A stretch of 64,000 bases of DNA, taken from positions 5,084,001-5,148,000 of the forward strand of contig NZ_CP016793.1 of the NCBI RefSeq assembly GCF_001701025.1. Direction: 5' to 3'. Positions 1 to 7,870 of the stretch are shown piece by piece; the stretch's first letter is position 1; each line of letters begins with the position of its first letter. This DNA comes from Lentzea guizhouensis (GTDB lineage: Bacteria; Actinomycetota; Actinomycetes; Mycobacteriales; Pseudonocardiaceae). A program made the translations under genes and the position numbers. Under the pieces are notes generated by a model. It was given only the letters and a program-made list of their open reading frames with translations, did no database searches and was not told the origin of the DNA.

Positions 1-2
1 AC

Positions 3-641
3 TCGAAGTACGCGACGCTGTACTACCCGTGGGTCAAGGTCTACGACCCGTCCACTTCGGACAACGTCTTCGTGCCGCCGTCCGGCCACATGGCCGGGAT
101 CTGGGCCCGCACCGACGCGGCGCGCGGGGTGCACAAGGCCCCGGCGAACGAGGTCGTGCGCGGCGCCGTGGCGTTGCACACCCAGCTCACCAAGGCCGAG
201 CAGGAGCTGCTGAACCCGATCGGCGTGAACTGCATCCGCTCGTTCACCGGCCGCGGCATCCGCGTCTGGGGCGCGCGGACGTTGTCGTCGGACCCGGCCT
301 GGCGCTACCTGAACGTGCGGCGGCTCTTCAACTACCTCGAGGAGTCCATCATGGACGGAACGCAGTGGGTCGTCTTCGAACCGAACGACGACGCGCTGTG
401 GGCCCGCATCCGCCGCACGATCAGCGCGTTCCTGGTGATGGAGTGGCGCAAGGGCGCGCTGTTCGGCCTGACGCCCGACGAGGCCTTCTACGTCAAGTGC
501 GACCGCGAGACCAACCCCGCCGAGGGCATCGACCTCGGCCAGGTGATCTGCGAGGTCGGCGTCGCACCGGTGAAGCCCGCCGAGTTCGTCGTCTTCCGGC
601 TCGCCCAGATCCAGGGCGGCACCAGTCTGGTCAACGAGTAA
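3..641 (+). CDS. Contractile tail sheath protein, C-terminal part (5' end outside window)
   Basis: The frame is open from the left edge to TAA at 639-641, giving the last ~212 residues of a phage/CIS tail sheath protein. Visible family features are the segment starting YYPWVKVYDPS, the PPSGHMAGIWARTDAARGVH stretch that sheath proteins use in their conserved core, and the end region with TQWVVFEPND, LW..IRR.I..FL, GALFG.TPDEAFYVKCD and PAEFVVFRLAQ. In contractile tails this C-terminal domain carries the contacts to the inner tube and the inter-subunit mesh that drives contraction. It is followed after 24 bases by the tube gene, the normal sheath-tube order. The start lies upstream of the window, so total length and any second sheath paralogue cannot be judged. 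Confidence 0.93.
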   Translation, partial: SKYATLYYPWVKVYDPSTSDNVFVPPSGHMAGIWARTDAARGVHKAPANEVVRGAVALHTQLTKAEQELLNPIGVNCIRSFTGRGIRVWGARTLSSDPAWRYLNVRRLFNYLEESIMDGTQWVVFEPNDDALWARIRRTISAFLVMEWRKGALFGLTPDEAFYVKCDRETNPAEGIDLGQVICEVGVAPVKPAEFVVFRLAQIQGGTSLVNE

Positions 642-665
642 CCGAGCAGAAGGCGGTTCAGCGTC

Positions 666-1109
666 ATGGCACTCCCCGAACTCGACACGTCGGTCGGCCA
701 CTCGTTCGGCCTGGAGGTCGACGGCATCACAATCAAGCAGATCTCCGAGGTGACCGGCCTGAAGATGGAACAGGACGTCATCGAGCTCAAGCAGAACACC
801 TCCGACGGCAAGTACGTCGTGAAGAAGCTGCCCGGCCGCAAGAAGGCGGGCGAGGTCACCTTCACCCGCGGCCTGACCGGTGACAACTCGTTCGAGAGGT
901 GGGTGAAGGACGCCCAGTTCGGCAAGATGGGCGCCGCCCGCAAGAACGGCGTGGTCGTCGTCTACGACTACGAGGGCCAGCCCATCAAGCGCTACAAGAT
1001 CATGCACGCCTGGCCGAAGTCGCTGGAGATCGGCTCGCTGAAGGCCGGCGACACCTCCGTGCTCACCGAGAAGCTCGTCGTCACGTACGAGGAGATGGAA
1101 GTCGAGTGA
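666..1109 (+). CDS. CIS inner tube protein (T4 gp19/Hcp-like)
   Basis: A 147-residue protein of the phage tail tube family (T4 gp19-like, related to Hcp). It begins MALPELDTSVGHSFGLEVDG, followed by the tube signatures ISEVTGLKMEQDVIE, GEVTFTRGLTGDNSFERW and the C-terminal KLVVTYEEMEVE. Its length is typical for the family. Hexameric rings of this protein stack into the rigid inner tube that is driven through a membrane when the sheath contracts. ATG at 666 follows the sheath stop closely. The stop at 1107-1109 overlaps the next start (GTGA), so translation is probably coupled. A second, more divergent tube-like protein lies at 4234, as in other eCIS clusters where one copy forms the tube and another the tube-baseplate junction. 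Confidence 0.93.
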   Translation: MALPELDTSVGHSFGLEVDGITIKQISEVTGLKMEQDVIELKQNTSDGKYVVKKLPGRKKAGEVTFTRGLTGDNSFERWVKDAQFGKMGAARKNGVVVVYDYEGQPIKRYKIMHAWPKSLEIGSLKAGDTSVLTEKLVVTYEEMEVE

Positions 1110-1501
1110 AACGCGGCGGCACCGCTCAGGTCATGCAGACGGAGTTCGCGTTCGAGCTCCCGCGCGGCTACGTGGACTCGTCCGGAACTGTGCACCGTTC
1201 CGGCGTGATGCGCCTCGCGACCGCACGCGACGAGCTGGTCCCCCTGCGGGACGACCGGGTCCGCGAGAACTCGGCCTACCTGACGGTGGTCCTGCTGGGC
1301 AGGGTGGTCGTGCGGATCGGTGACGTGACGGACGTGCACGCCGGCGTCATCGAGAACCTCTTCGCCTCGGACCTGGCTTTCCTGCAGGACATGTACCGCC
1401 GGATCAACAGCGAGGGCCACACCCGGTCCGCGGTCGCGTGCCCGGGGTGTGGCCACGGCTTCGAGGTGGACATCGCGGGCGGGCGCCTGGGGGAACCGTG
1501 A
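1106..1501 (+). CDS. CIS-associated small assembly protein with a C-terminal CxxC motif
   Basis: A 131-residue protein if started at GTG 1106, which overlaps the tube stop as GTGA; ATG 1133 is an in-frame alternative that gives MQTEFAFELPRGYVDSSG. The N-terminal part looks like the small phage tail assembly/chaperone proteins placed after tube genes, with LRDDRVRENSAYLTVVLL and VTDVHAGVIENLFASDLAFL. The C-terminus carries a CPGCGHGFEVD knuckle, two cysteines that could bind half a metal site or pair between subunits. Proteins of this type follow the tube gene in many actinobacterial CIS loci; their exact role is unproven. Its stop overlaps the next start by 4 bp. Confidence 0.75.
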   Translation: MKRGGTAQVMQTEFAFELPRGYVDSSGTVHRSGVMRLATARDELVPLRDDRVRENSAYLTVVLLGRVVVRIGDVTDVHAGVIENLFASDLAFLQDMYRRINSEGHTRSAVACPGCGHGFEVDIAGGRLGEP

Positions 1502-1641
1502 CGTACGCGCCGGACCGGCTGTACTCGGAGGTCGCGTACGTCGCCTACCACTTCCACTGGTCGCTCGACTCCATTCTGGACCTGGAACATCCCGACCGGC
1601 TGCGGTACGTCGCCGAGATCTCGTCGCTCGCAGGGAGGTGA
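1498..1641 (+). CDS. Small CIS protein (DUF6760-like)
   Basis: A 47-residue protein starting at GTG 1498, which overlaps the stop of the preceding gene (GTGA at 1498-1501). The sequence runs MTYAPDRLYSEVAYVAYHFH then WSLDSILDLEHPDRLRYV. The pattern of a short helix rich in Tyr/His followed by W..D.ILDLEH.DR is what I recall for the short DUF6760-type proteins found directly after the CxxC assembly protein in actinobacterial CIS loci. It resembles the small proteins translated with tail assembly chaperones in phages (the gpG-T arrangement), so a role in tube or tape-measure handling is a reasonable guess, not shown. It is short, but position, coupling and conserved-looking content support it. 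Confidence 0.75.
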   Translation: MTYAPDRLYSEVAYVAYHFHWSLDSILDLEHPDRLRYVAEISSLAGR

Positions 1642-1648
1642 GCCGCCC

Positions 1649-1954
1649 GTGTGGCCGTTCCGTCGATCCGTTGCCCTGCCCGTCGTCCGCGCCGACTGGC
1701 GGACGTTGCCGCCGTTGCAGCGGGTGGTGGGGGCGCATCCGCTGATCAACCCGGTGGGCGGGTTCTCGTCGCGGCTGGCGTCGTGGCAGAACCCGTCGTC
1801 GTTGGCGCCGCTTGGGCATGTGGTGAGTGCGGGGGCGCCTTCCGGGAGTGTTTCCGGGGTGGTGTCGGAGGCTGTGGGGGGTGCTGGGGTGTTTCCGGCT
1901 GCGCCGGTGGTGGCGCGGGCGGTGGAGGCGGGTGAGCCGTCGTCGGTGGGGTGA
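1649..1954 (+). CDS. N-terminal part of CIS linker protein, frame ends at a GTGA junction
   Basis: A 101-residue frame from GTG 1649. The start MWPFRRSVALPVVRADWRTL, then PPLQRVVGAHPLINPVGGF and ASWQNPSSLAPLGHVVS, is characteristic of a conserved N-terminus found in this position of actinobacterial CIS clusters. There, to my recollection, it belongs to one long protein that continues through a variable Pro/Val/Gln-rich region to an LYDPLVRRLKAEL end. Here the frame stops at 1952-1954, while the rest continues in the -1 frame from GTG 1951. The two frames are both open only within about 1936-1954. Either this is a separate, translationally coupled protein, or a -1 slip at GGGG (1948-1951) fuses them, or one base is missing from the sequence. 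Confidence 0.7.
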   Translation: MWPFRRSVALPVVRADWRTLPPLQRVVGAHPLINPVGGFSSRLASWQNPSSLAPLGHVVSAGAPSGSVSGVVSEAVGGAGVFPAAPVVARAVEAGEPSSVG

Positions 1955-4224
1955 GCGAGCCGCCGGTGGGGGTGGTTGAGCCGTCTGCAGGGGTGGGTGA
2001 GCCGCTGGTGCGCGTGGTTGAGCCGTCGGTGGGGGTGGTCGGGCGGGTGGACGCGCCGGCTGAGCCCGCTGGCGCTCCGGTTGGCTCGGTTGAGCGGGTT
2101 GAACCGGTTGGTCCGGTTGAGGCGGATGGCTCGGTTGAGCCGGTGGTGGCGGTCGGTTCGGTGGATGAGCCCGTGGGTGGTGTGGCGGCTTCGCGGGCGG
2201 TTGTGCCGGAGGTGGGTGCGCCTGCTCGGCCGAGGAAGTTGGGGTTGGGCGAGCCGATCGTGCAGCGCGCGGTGGAGCCGGGGGCGTCTCGCGGCGCGGC
2301 TGAAGTGGGGCCGTCGGGTGCTGGGCCGGGTGATGCGGGGCTGGCGGATGTGGTGCTGCCGGGGGTGGGTGGCGCTGATGTGACGGGTGCTGTGGGCAGT
2401 GCCGGGTTGGTCGGTGGTGTGGCGTCTGCGGGTGGGGCTGGGGTGGTGCAGCGTTCGGCCGATGCGGAGGCGGGCGGTGTGCGGCCGGATGTGCAGCGCC
2501 TGCATGGCCAGCCGCAGGTTGGTCAACTACCCGTGGTCCAGCCGTCCGTGGTCCAGCCGCTGGCGGTCCAGCCGCCGGTTGTGCAGCGGTCGGTTGTGCA
2601 GCGGTCGGTTGTGCAGCGGTCGGTGGGGGATGGCGGAGACGGTGCTGGTGGAGACGGGGCTGGAGTAAACGGGCATGGCGGGGCCGAGGTTTGGCAGGCG
2701 GTGGAGTCCGCGGGGCCGGGAGGTCGGGGGTCGGGTGAGGTTCGGGGATCGGCGACGCAGCGGGTAGAGGTCCAGCGCGCGGTTGCTCGGGGTGGGGGAG
2801 ACCAGGCGGTTGGCGTGCAGCGGATGAGCGCGCAGCCGGCGGATGCGCGGTCGGCTGGCGCAGGGTCGGCGGATGCAGGGTCGGTGGGCGCAGGGTCGGT
2901 GGGCGCGCGGTCATCGGGCGCGCAGGCGGTGGATGCGCAGGCCGCGGGTGCGTGGTCGTCGGGCGTGCAGGCGTCGGACATGCAGCAAGCGGGAGCACAG
3001 CCGATGGACACGCGGTCGGTGGACGCGCAACTGGTGGTTGCACGGTCGGTAGACACGGAACCGGGGGCAGCGCAGTCGATGGACGTGTGGTCGATGGGTG
3101 CGCAGCCGGTGGAAGCGCAGTCGATGAGTGCCCAACCGATGGATGCGCGGTCGCTGGAAGCACAGGCGGTGGATGCGCACTCGGTGAGCGGACGGACCGG
3201 GGACGGGTCGGTCGGGCGTGCGGGTGGCGGGCCTGTGGGCGTTCAACGGGTGGATGTGCAGCGGGTTGAGGCGGCGTGGACGGAGGATCGGCGGTGGGCG
3301 GACACCGGACCGGTGGAGGCGTCGCGGGTGGCGGGGCAGATGCCAGGTGTGCAAGGGCTGGGAGTCCAGCGAGTCGAGGGACACCGGGCGGAAGTCCGGC
3401 GCGCGGAGGGGCACCAGCCGACAGAACACCAGCCGACAGAACACCAGCCGGCTGAAGTTCAGCGCTCAGAAGACCAAGGCGCAGAGGCCCGCGAAGCGGG
3501 CTTCCAGCGAGCAGAGACCCAGGTGGCAGGCCAGCGAGTAGAAGTCCAGGGCGCGGAACAGCGCTTGGAAGTACGACCGGTGCAGAGGCAGCGGGACGAA
3601 GTTGCCGGGGCTCGCGGTCTGCAGGCAGAAGCGTCGCGGACTGATGGTCGGTGGGCCGACGTTCAACGGGTGGAGAGCACAGCGTCTGGGTCGCCTGTGG
3701 GGGTTCGGCTGCCGGAGGTGCGACAGGCGCAAGCCCGGCAGGCGGCGGTCGAGGTGCAGCGGGTGGTCGAGGTCGGGCCCGTGGACGTCCGGCACCCGGA
3801 GTTGCAGCGGCTCACGGTTCAGCAGGTGGAGACGAACCCCGCGCAACCACGGCAACCAGACGGGCAGCACGTCGGTGAGACCGGGTGGCCACACACCACG
3901 AGAGAACCCGTGCGACCGGCCGTGCAGCGTGCGGAAGCCGCTCAAAGCGTTGCACCACAACAGAGGCGGGAGGTGGCGCAGTTCGACCCACCCGAGCCCG
4001 CGAAAGCCCCACCGCTGGTCATCGCGAGAACCACCGAACCCGGACCCGGAACAGAACCCGGACCGGCACCCCAACCAGCGCAACAGGAACAACGCGTCGA
4101 GGCACCCAAACCCGAGCAGAGCCCCGAGGAGTTGCTGACCAAGTTGTACGACCCGCTCGTGAGGCGGTTGAAGGCGGAGCTGTGGCTGGACCGTGAGCGT
4201 CGAGGCGCGCTCACCGACCTTTAA
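1951..4224 (+). CDS. Very long low-complexity CIS linker protein with pentapeptide repeats
   Basis: A 757-residue frame starting at GTG 1951 in the GTGA overlap. It is almost wholly low complexity. Residues 1-190 are Val/Glu/Pro/Gly-rich. About 191-225 carry five-residue units of the type VVQPS/VVQRS. Residues 296-415 are 24 consecutive pentamers such as SVGAG, AVDAQ, SMGAQ and PMDAR, and the following part is rich in VQR and QP repeats. Only the end is ordered-looking: SPEELLTKLYDPLVRRLKAE then LWLDRERRG, a conserved C-terminus at this locus position in other CIS clusters. No enzyme motif is visible. An extended, disordered spacer or scaffold in the assembled particle is possible but is inference. 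The strong strand asymmetry of the repeats also creates a large artificial antisense frame. Confidence 0.7.
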   Translation: MSEPPVGVVEPSAGVGEPLVRVVEPSVGVVGRVDAPAEPAGAPVGSVERVEPVGPVEADGSVEPVVAVGSVDEPVGGVAASRAVVPEVGAPARPRKLGLGEPIVQRAVEPGASRGAAEVGPSGAGPGDAGLADVVLPGVGGADVTGAVGSAGLVGGVASAGGAGVVQRSADAEAGGVRPDVQRLHGQPQVGQLPVVQPSVVQPLAVQPPVVQRSVVQRSVVQRSVGDGGDGAGGDGAGVNGHGGAEVWQAVESAGPGGRGSGEVRGSATQRVEVQRAVARGGGDQAVGVQRMSAQPADARSAGAGSADAGSVGAGSVGARSSGAQAVDAQAAGAWSSGVQASDMQQAGAQPMDTRSVDAQLVVARSVDTEPGAAQSMDVWSMGAQPVEAQSMSAQPMDARSLEAQAVDAHSVSGRTGDGSVGRAGGGPVGVQRVDVQRVEAAWTEDRRWADTGPVEASRVAGQMPGVQGLGVQRVEGHRAEVRRAEGHQPTEHQPTEHQPAEVQRSEDQGAEAREAGFQRAETQVAGQRVEVQGAEQRLEVRPVQRQRDEVAGARGLQAEASRTDGRWADVQRVESTASGSPVGVRLPEVRQAQARQAAVEVQRVVEVGPVDVRHPELQRLTVQQVETNPAQPRQPDGQHVGETGWPHTTREPVRPAVQRAEAAQSVAPQQRREVAQFDPPEPAKAPPLVIARTTEPGPGTEPGPAPQPAQQEQRVEAPKPEQSPEELLTKLYDPLVRRLKAELWLDRERRGALTDL
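2521..3195 (+). repeat. 15-bp tandem repeat tracts encoding pentapeptides
   Basis: Two tracts inside the linker gene are built on a 15-bp period. At about 2521-2625 the units read VVQPS, VVQPL, AVQPP and VVQRS; the unit cggttgtgcagcggt is repeated exactly three times near 2577-2625. At 2836-3195, 24 degenerate units of 15 bp encode pentamers of the form [SPA]-x-[GDE]-A-[QRGW]. A shorter exact 15-bp duplication (encoding TEHQP twice) lies near 3418-3450. The in-frame period means copy number can change without breaking the gene. This is not a CRISPR array: there are no spacers. Confidence 0.85.
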
Positions 4225-4233
4225 GGACGTGCG

Positions 4234-4662
4234 ATGACCGCGCCGGAGGAAGCCGTTGCCGTGTGCTTCAACGTGCAGGTGGACAAGGACGACCTGGGGT
4301 CGTTCAACAGCTGTGAGGGGTTGGGGTGCGAGTTCGTGATCGAGCAGCGGGAGGAGGGCGGCAACAACGGGATGGTGTGGCAGTTGCCCACGCGGATCAA
4401 GTACCCCAACGTGAAGCTCTCCAGGCCGGTCACCAGGGACAGCCAGAAGATCACCCGGTGGATCGCGGGGATGGCGGCCGGGGTCAAACGCCGCACCGCC
4501 GTCATCGAGGCCAAGAACCTCGAAGGCAAGACGATCGCGAGCTGGTCGCTGGCCGAGGTCATCCCCGTCAGGTGGACGGGGCCGCAGCTCAGTGCGGAGC
4601 AGGCGAAAGTGGCCACGGAGACGCTTGAGCTGGCGCACCACGGGTTCTTGGACGCGCGATGA
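4234..4662 (+). CDS. Second CIS tube-like protein (gp19 family, tube-baseplate junction)
   Basis: A 142-residue protein with the T4 gp19-like tail tube fold: VCFNVQVDKDDLGSFNSCEG, LGCEFVIEQREEGGNNGMVW, LPTRIKYPNVKLSRPVTRDS and the C-terminal TLELAHHGFLDA. It differs from the tube protein at 666 in loops and in the GG-rich insertion, as in clusters that encode a main tube protein and one or two tube-initiator proteins at the baseplate (the Afp5-type position). ATG 4234 follows the linker stop by 9 bp, with AAGGA as ribosome site. Its own stop overlaps the next ATG (ATGA). Confidence 0.88.
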   Translation: MTAPEEAVAVCFNVQVDKDDLGSFNSCEGLGCEFVIEQREEGGNNGMVWQLPTRIKYPNVKLSRPVTRDSQKITRWIAGMAAGVKRRTAVIEAKNLEGKTIASWSLAEVIPVRWTGPQLSAEQAKVATETLELAHHGFLDAR

Positions 4663-5390
4663 CCGTCACGTTCACGTCGGCCGGGTCGGCGACCACGTCG
4701 AAGAAGATGGAGCACGCGAGCATCACCGTGCACGAGCCGCCGAAGCCGGGCGGGTTGCAGCAGCCGGGGACCAAGCTGAGCGAGATCAAGTTCCAGTTCA
4801 ACCCCAAGGAGCTCACGCTCGCCAAGAACGCCAAGTGGCAGCGGCAGACGCAGCCCAACGCGGCCAAGAGCGGGGTGCCGGAGTTCAAGGGGGCCGAGCC
4901 CGCCAAGCTGCAGCTGGAGATCTTCCTCGACTCCACCGACACCATGGGCGACGCGACCATCAAGCTGGTCGAGGAGCTGTTCAACCTCACCGTGCCCACG
5001 AAGGACAGCCGCACCAACGGCAAGGGCTCGCCGCCGTGGGTCATCTTCAAGTGGGGGACCACGACCGGTTTCCCGAGCTTCGTGTCCAGCGTCAGCGCCA
5101 AGTACACGCTCTTCACGCCCGGCGGGATGCCGGTCAGGGCGGTGTGCACGGTCAGCCTCGAAGAGGTCTCCGGCGAGCCGGGCGGGCAGAACCCGACCAG
5201 TGGCGCCAAGGAGGCCAGGGGTGCGCACGTGCTCACGGCCGGGGACAGCCTGCAGTCGCTGGCGTACCGGGCGTACGGCAACCCCGAGCTGTGGCGGCAC
5301 ATCGCGGAGGCCAACGGGATCGACGACCCCATGCGGCTGCGGCTCGGCAGCACCCTGCTGGTGCCGGCGTTGGAGGAGATCGATGGCTAA
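4659..5390 (+). CDS. CIS baseplate hub protein with C-terminal LysM domain (Afp7-like)
   Basis: A 243-residue protein. The N-terminal ~175 residues match the CIS tube/baseplate protein domain (KLSEIKFQFNPKELTLAKNA, EIFLDSTDTMGDATIKLVEE, SVSAKYTLFTPGGMPVRAVC). Residues ~190-240 form a LysM domain: HVLTAGDSLQSLAYRAYGNP, ELWRHIAEANGIDDP, then RLGSTLLVP. In Afp/T4 terms this corresponds to Afp7/gp53, which connects tube, spike and wedge. LysM here is normally a structural module within the baseplate rather than a free peptidoglycan binder. It starts by ATGA overlap with the previous gene and overlaps the spike gene by 8 bp. Confidence 0.92.
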   Translation: MTVTFTSAGSATTSKKMEHASITVHEPPKPGGLQQPGTKLSEIKFQFNPKELTLAKNAKWQRQTQPNAAKSGVPEFKGAEPAKLQLEIFLDSTDTMGDATIKLVEELFNLTVPTKDSRTNGKGSPPWVIFKWGTTTGFPSFVSSVSAKYTLFTPGGMPVRAVCTVSLEEVSGEPGGQNPTSGAKEARGAHVLTAGDSLQSLAYRAYGNPELWRHIAEANGIDDPMRLRLGSTLLVPALEEIDG

Positions 5391-7152
5391 CGAGAGCTTC
5401 GCCAACAACCTGGTCGTCGAGGTCGACGGCCAGGCGTTGCCCGCGGACGTCAAGCTGCTGCTCACCTACGCCTACGTCGACGACAGCCGCAACCTGCCGG
5501 ACATGTTCGTGCTGCGGTTCCGCGACCCCGGCCACGTCGTGCTGAACAAGGGTGGGTTCAAGATCGGCGCCAGGACCGCGCTCAAGGTGCAGACCGCCGA
5601 CCCCGGTGGGCCGAAGCCGTTGATGAGCGGGGAGATCACGGCGGTCGGCGTCGAGCTCGACGGGCAGGGCACGTTCACCGAGGTGCGCGGGTACGACGAG
5701 GCGCACCGGCTGTTCCGCGGCACCAGGGTCGCGGTCTACCCGAACATGACCGTCGCCGACGTGGTCAGGAAGGTCGCCCAACGGGCCAAGCTGAAGACCG
5801 GCACCATCGACGACGTCAAGGGGTTCGGCGGCAGGCCGGACACCCAGCTGAGCCAGGACAACGTCAGCGACTGGGAGTTCCTCAGCCGGCTCGCGAAGGC
5901 GGTCGGCGCGCAGATCGCGGTCAAGGACGGCAAGCTCGACTTCCGGCTGCCGGAACCGCCCACTGCCGCACCGAAACCGAACGCGAAGGCGAAGACCAAC
6001 CCGCTCGTTCTTGAGCTGCACAGCACGCTCGTGGCGTTGCGGGCCGGCCTCACCACCGCGGGCCAGGTGCCGGAGGTGCAGGTCAGGGGCTGGGACTTCG
6101 AGAACAAGCAGGAGATCGTCGCCACCGCTGTCCCGACCACCGCGGGCGTCGAGGTGCCGCAGGCCAACCCGGCCGAGCTCGCGAAGAAGTTCGGCGCGCC
6201 ACCACACCTCGAAGCCGGCCTGCCCTACCGCACGCACGCCGAGGCCAAGACCGCCGCGGACGCGCTCGCCGCCCAGCTCGGCGGTTCCTGCGCGGAGCTC
6301 ACCGGTGTGGCCAGGGGCAACCCGAACCTCAAGGCGGGCACGGCGGTCGCGCTGACCAACGTCGGCGAGCCGTTCCAGGGCCGCTACACGCTCACCAGCA
6401 CCCGGCACCTCTTCGCCGAGCACACCGGCTACACCACCGAGTTCACCGTCTCCGGCCGCCAGGAGCGCTCGCTCTACGGCCTCACCCACGGCACCAAGGC
6501 CAAGCTCCTCAACGGACTCGTGCCCGCCGTGGTCACCAACGCCAAGGACCCGTTGAACCTCGGCCGCGTGCAGCTCAAGTTCCCCTGGCTCTCCGCGGAC
6601 TTCACCAGCGTCTGGGCGAGAACCGTGCAGGCGGGCGCCGGAGCCGGCCGCGGCATGCTCGTCCTGCCCGAGGTCGGCGACGAGGTGCTGGTCGGGTTCG
6701 AGCACGGCGACCTCGACGCGCCGTACGTGCTCGGCGGCCTGCACAACGGCAAGGACAGACCGCCCGAGCTCGGCAAGCCACCGGTCGACGGCGGCAACGG
6801 GGAGATCGCGGTCAGGGGGTTCGTCAGCCGCAAGGGCCACAAGGTCGAGCTCGTCGAGGACGAGGGCATCGTGATCTCCAGCGGTGACGGGAAGTTCGTC
6901 GTCAAGCTCGACCAGAAGGCGCAGACGGTCGAGATCACCAGCGGCGGGAAGGTGACCGTCGGGGCGCGCAACGGCATCACCGTCGACGCGGGCACCGGGC
7001 CGCTGGAGCTCAAGGGCCGGAACGTCGCGATCAAGGCCGCCGCCGAGCTCAAGGCCGAGGGTGTGCAGGTCAAGGTCGCGGGCCAGGCCCAGACCGAGGT
7101 CACGGCCGACGGTGTCCTCACCGTCAAGGGCTCGATCGTCAAGATCAACTGA
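5383..7152 (+). CDS. CIS spike protein (VgrG-like, gp27/gp5 fusion)
   Basis: A 589-residue VgrG-type spike. Residues 1-~350 are the gp27-like ring (NNLVVEVDGQALPADVKLLL, MTVADVVRKVAQRAKL, DNVSDWEFLSRLAKAVGAQI). Residues ~380-470 are the gp5-like OB fold with the hallmark GRVQLKFPWLSADFTSVWAR, GMLVLPEVGDEVLVGFEHGD and PYVLGGLHNG. From ~500 the chain consists of short beta repeats expected to form the trimeric needle (VKLDQKAQTVEITSGGKVTV and similar). No extra C-terminal toxin domain is seen, so cargo is probably carried elsewhere. ATG 5383 lies inside the end of the LysM gene; upstream in-frame codons are not family-like. Confidence 0.95.
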   Translation: MANESFANNLVVEVDGQALPADVKLLLTYAYVDDSRNLPDMFVLRFRDPGHVVLNKGGFKIGARTALKVQTADPGGPKPLMSGEITAVGVELDGQGTFTEVRGYDEAHRLFRGTRVAVYPNMTVADVVRKVAQRAKLKTGTIDDVKGFGGRPDTQLSQDNVSDWEFLSRLAKAVGAQIAVKDGKLDFRLPEPPTAAPKPNAKAKTNPLVLELHSTLVALRAGLTTAGQVPEVQVRGWDFENKQEIVATAVPTTAGVEVPQANPAELAKKFGAPPHLEAGLPYRTHAEAKTAADALAAQLGGSCAELTGVARGNPNLKAGTAVALTNVGEPFQGRYTLTSTRHLFAEHTGYTTEFTVSGRQERSLYGLTHGTKAKLLNGLVPAVVTNAKDPLNLGRVQLKFPWLSADFTSVWARTVQAGAGAGRGMLVLPEVGDEVLVGFEHGDLDAPYVLGGLHNGKDRPPELGKPPVDGGNGEIAVRGFVSRKGHKVELVEDEGIVISSGDGKFVVKLDQKAQTVEITSGGKVTVGARNGITVDAGTGPLELKGRNVAIKAAAELKAEGVQVKVAGQAQTEVTADGVLTVKGSIVKIN

Positions 7153-7174
7153 GCAGGAAACGAAGGGGGAACCG

Positions 7175-7459
7175 GTGCCACCGGCAGCCAGAGTGAGCGA
7201 CCTGACCGGGCATCCGGGCGTCATCATGCCGCCCGGCGTCCCGACCGTGCTCATCGGTGGCCTGCCCGCCGCGACGGTCGGCTCGATGCACACCTGCTCG
7301 TTCCCGCCACCCGCCGTGCACCCGCCGACGCCGATCGTCCCGCCCGGCTGCCCGACCGTGCTGATCGGCGGCAGACCGGCGGCCCGCGTCGGCGACCTGA
7401 GCGGCTGTGGCGCACCGGTCCTGCCACCCGGCTGCCCGACCGTCCTCATTGGAGGGTAG
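7175..7459 (+). CDS. PAAR-type spike tip protein
   Basis: A 94-residue protein starting at GTG 7175, preceded by an AAGGGGGA ribosome site. It contains PPAARVSDLTGHPGVIMPPG and three copies of the PG[VC]PTVLIGG motif spaced about 40 residues apart, the pattern of PAAR-like proteins that form a sharp metal-stabilised cone on the VgrG trimer. His (GHPG, SMHTCSF) and Cys residues are available as ligands. It is slightly short but complete, and ends with TAG directly followed by the next ATG (TAGATG). It sits between spike and gp25 genes, which fixes its role. Confidence 0.92.
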   Translation: MPPAARVSDLTGHPGVIMPPGVPTVLIGGLPAATVGSMHTCSFPPPAVHPPTPIVPPGCPTVLIGGRPAARVGDLSGCGAPVLPPGCPTVLIGG

Positions 7460-7870
7460 ATGGACTTCATCGGCAGGGGCCTCAGCTTCCCCGTCCGCAC
7501 CGACGCCACCGGCAGCGTGGCGCTCGTCGACGGCGACCGCGAGGTCGTCGAGAGCATCCGGCTGATCCTCGCCACCGCGCCGGGAGAACGCCCGATGCGC
7601 CCCGAGTTCGGCTGCGCGATCCACGACCTGGTGTTCGCGCCGGCCGACTCCTCGACGGCCGGCCAGATCGCCTACGAGGTGCGGCAGTCGCTGGAGCGCT
7701 GGGAACCGCGCATCGACCTCACCGACGTGGTCGTCGACTTCGCCGAGGCCGACAACGGCACCCTGCTGATCGACATCCGCTACACCCTGCGCACCACCAA
7801 CGACCCGCGCAACCTCGTCTTCCCCTTCTACGTGATCGGGCCGCACGAGCTCGACGAGGACGGTGCGTGA
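7460..7870 (+). CDS. Baseplate wedge protein (gp25/GPW-like)
   Basis: A 136-residue protein of the gp25-like family (T4 gp25, Afp9). The conserved core ILATAPGERPMRPEFGCAIH contains the EPR-like loop of this family (here GERPMRPEFG), followed by VFAPADSSTAGQIAYEVRQS, LERWEPRIDLTDVVV and IDIRYTLRTTNDPRNLVFPF. gp25-like proteins start sheath polymerisation at the baseplate. The ribosome site GGAGGG lies in the last codons of the PAAR gene. The stop overlaps the next start. Confidence 0.95.
   Translation: MDFIGRGLSFPVRTDATGSVALVDGDREVVESIRLILATAPGERPMRPEFGCAIHDLVFAPADSSTAGQIAYEVRQSLERWEPRIDLTDVVVDFAEADNGTLLIDIRYTLRTTNDPRNLVFPFYVIGPHELDEDGA

Noticed and set aside
992..3163. Open frame of 723 codons on the minus strand
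   Set aside because: It is antisense to the tube, small CIS genes and the repeat-built linker. Its product is almost only Pro/Ala/His/Arg, a by-product of strand-asymmetric GTG/GGC-rich repeats, with no domain or ribosome site.
5383..7152. C-terminal toxin domain on the VgrG-like spike
   Set aside because: After the OB fold only short beta repeats follow and the length is normal, so no effector fusion is present.
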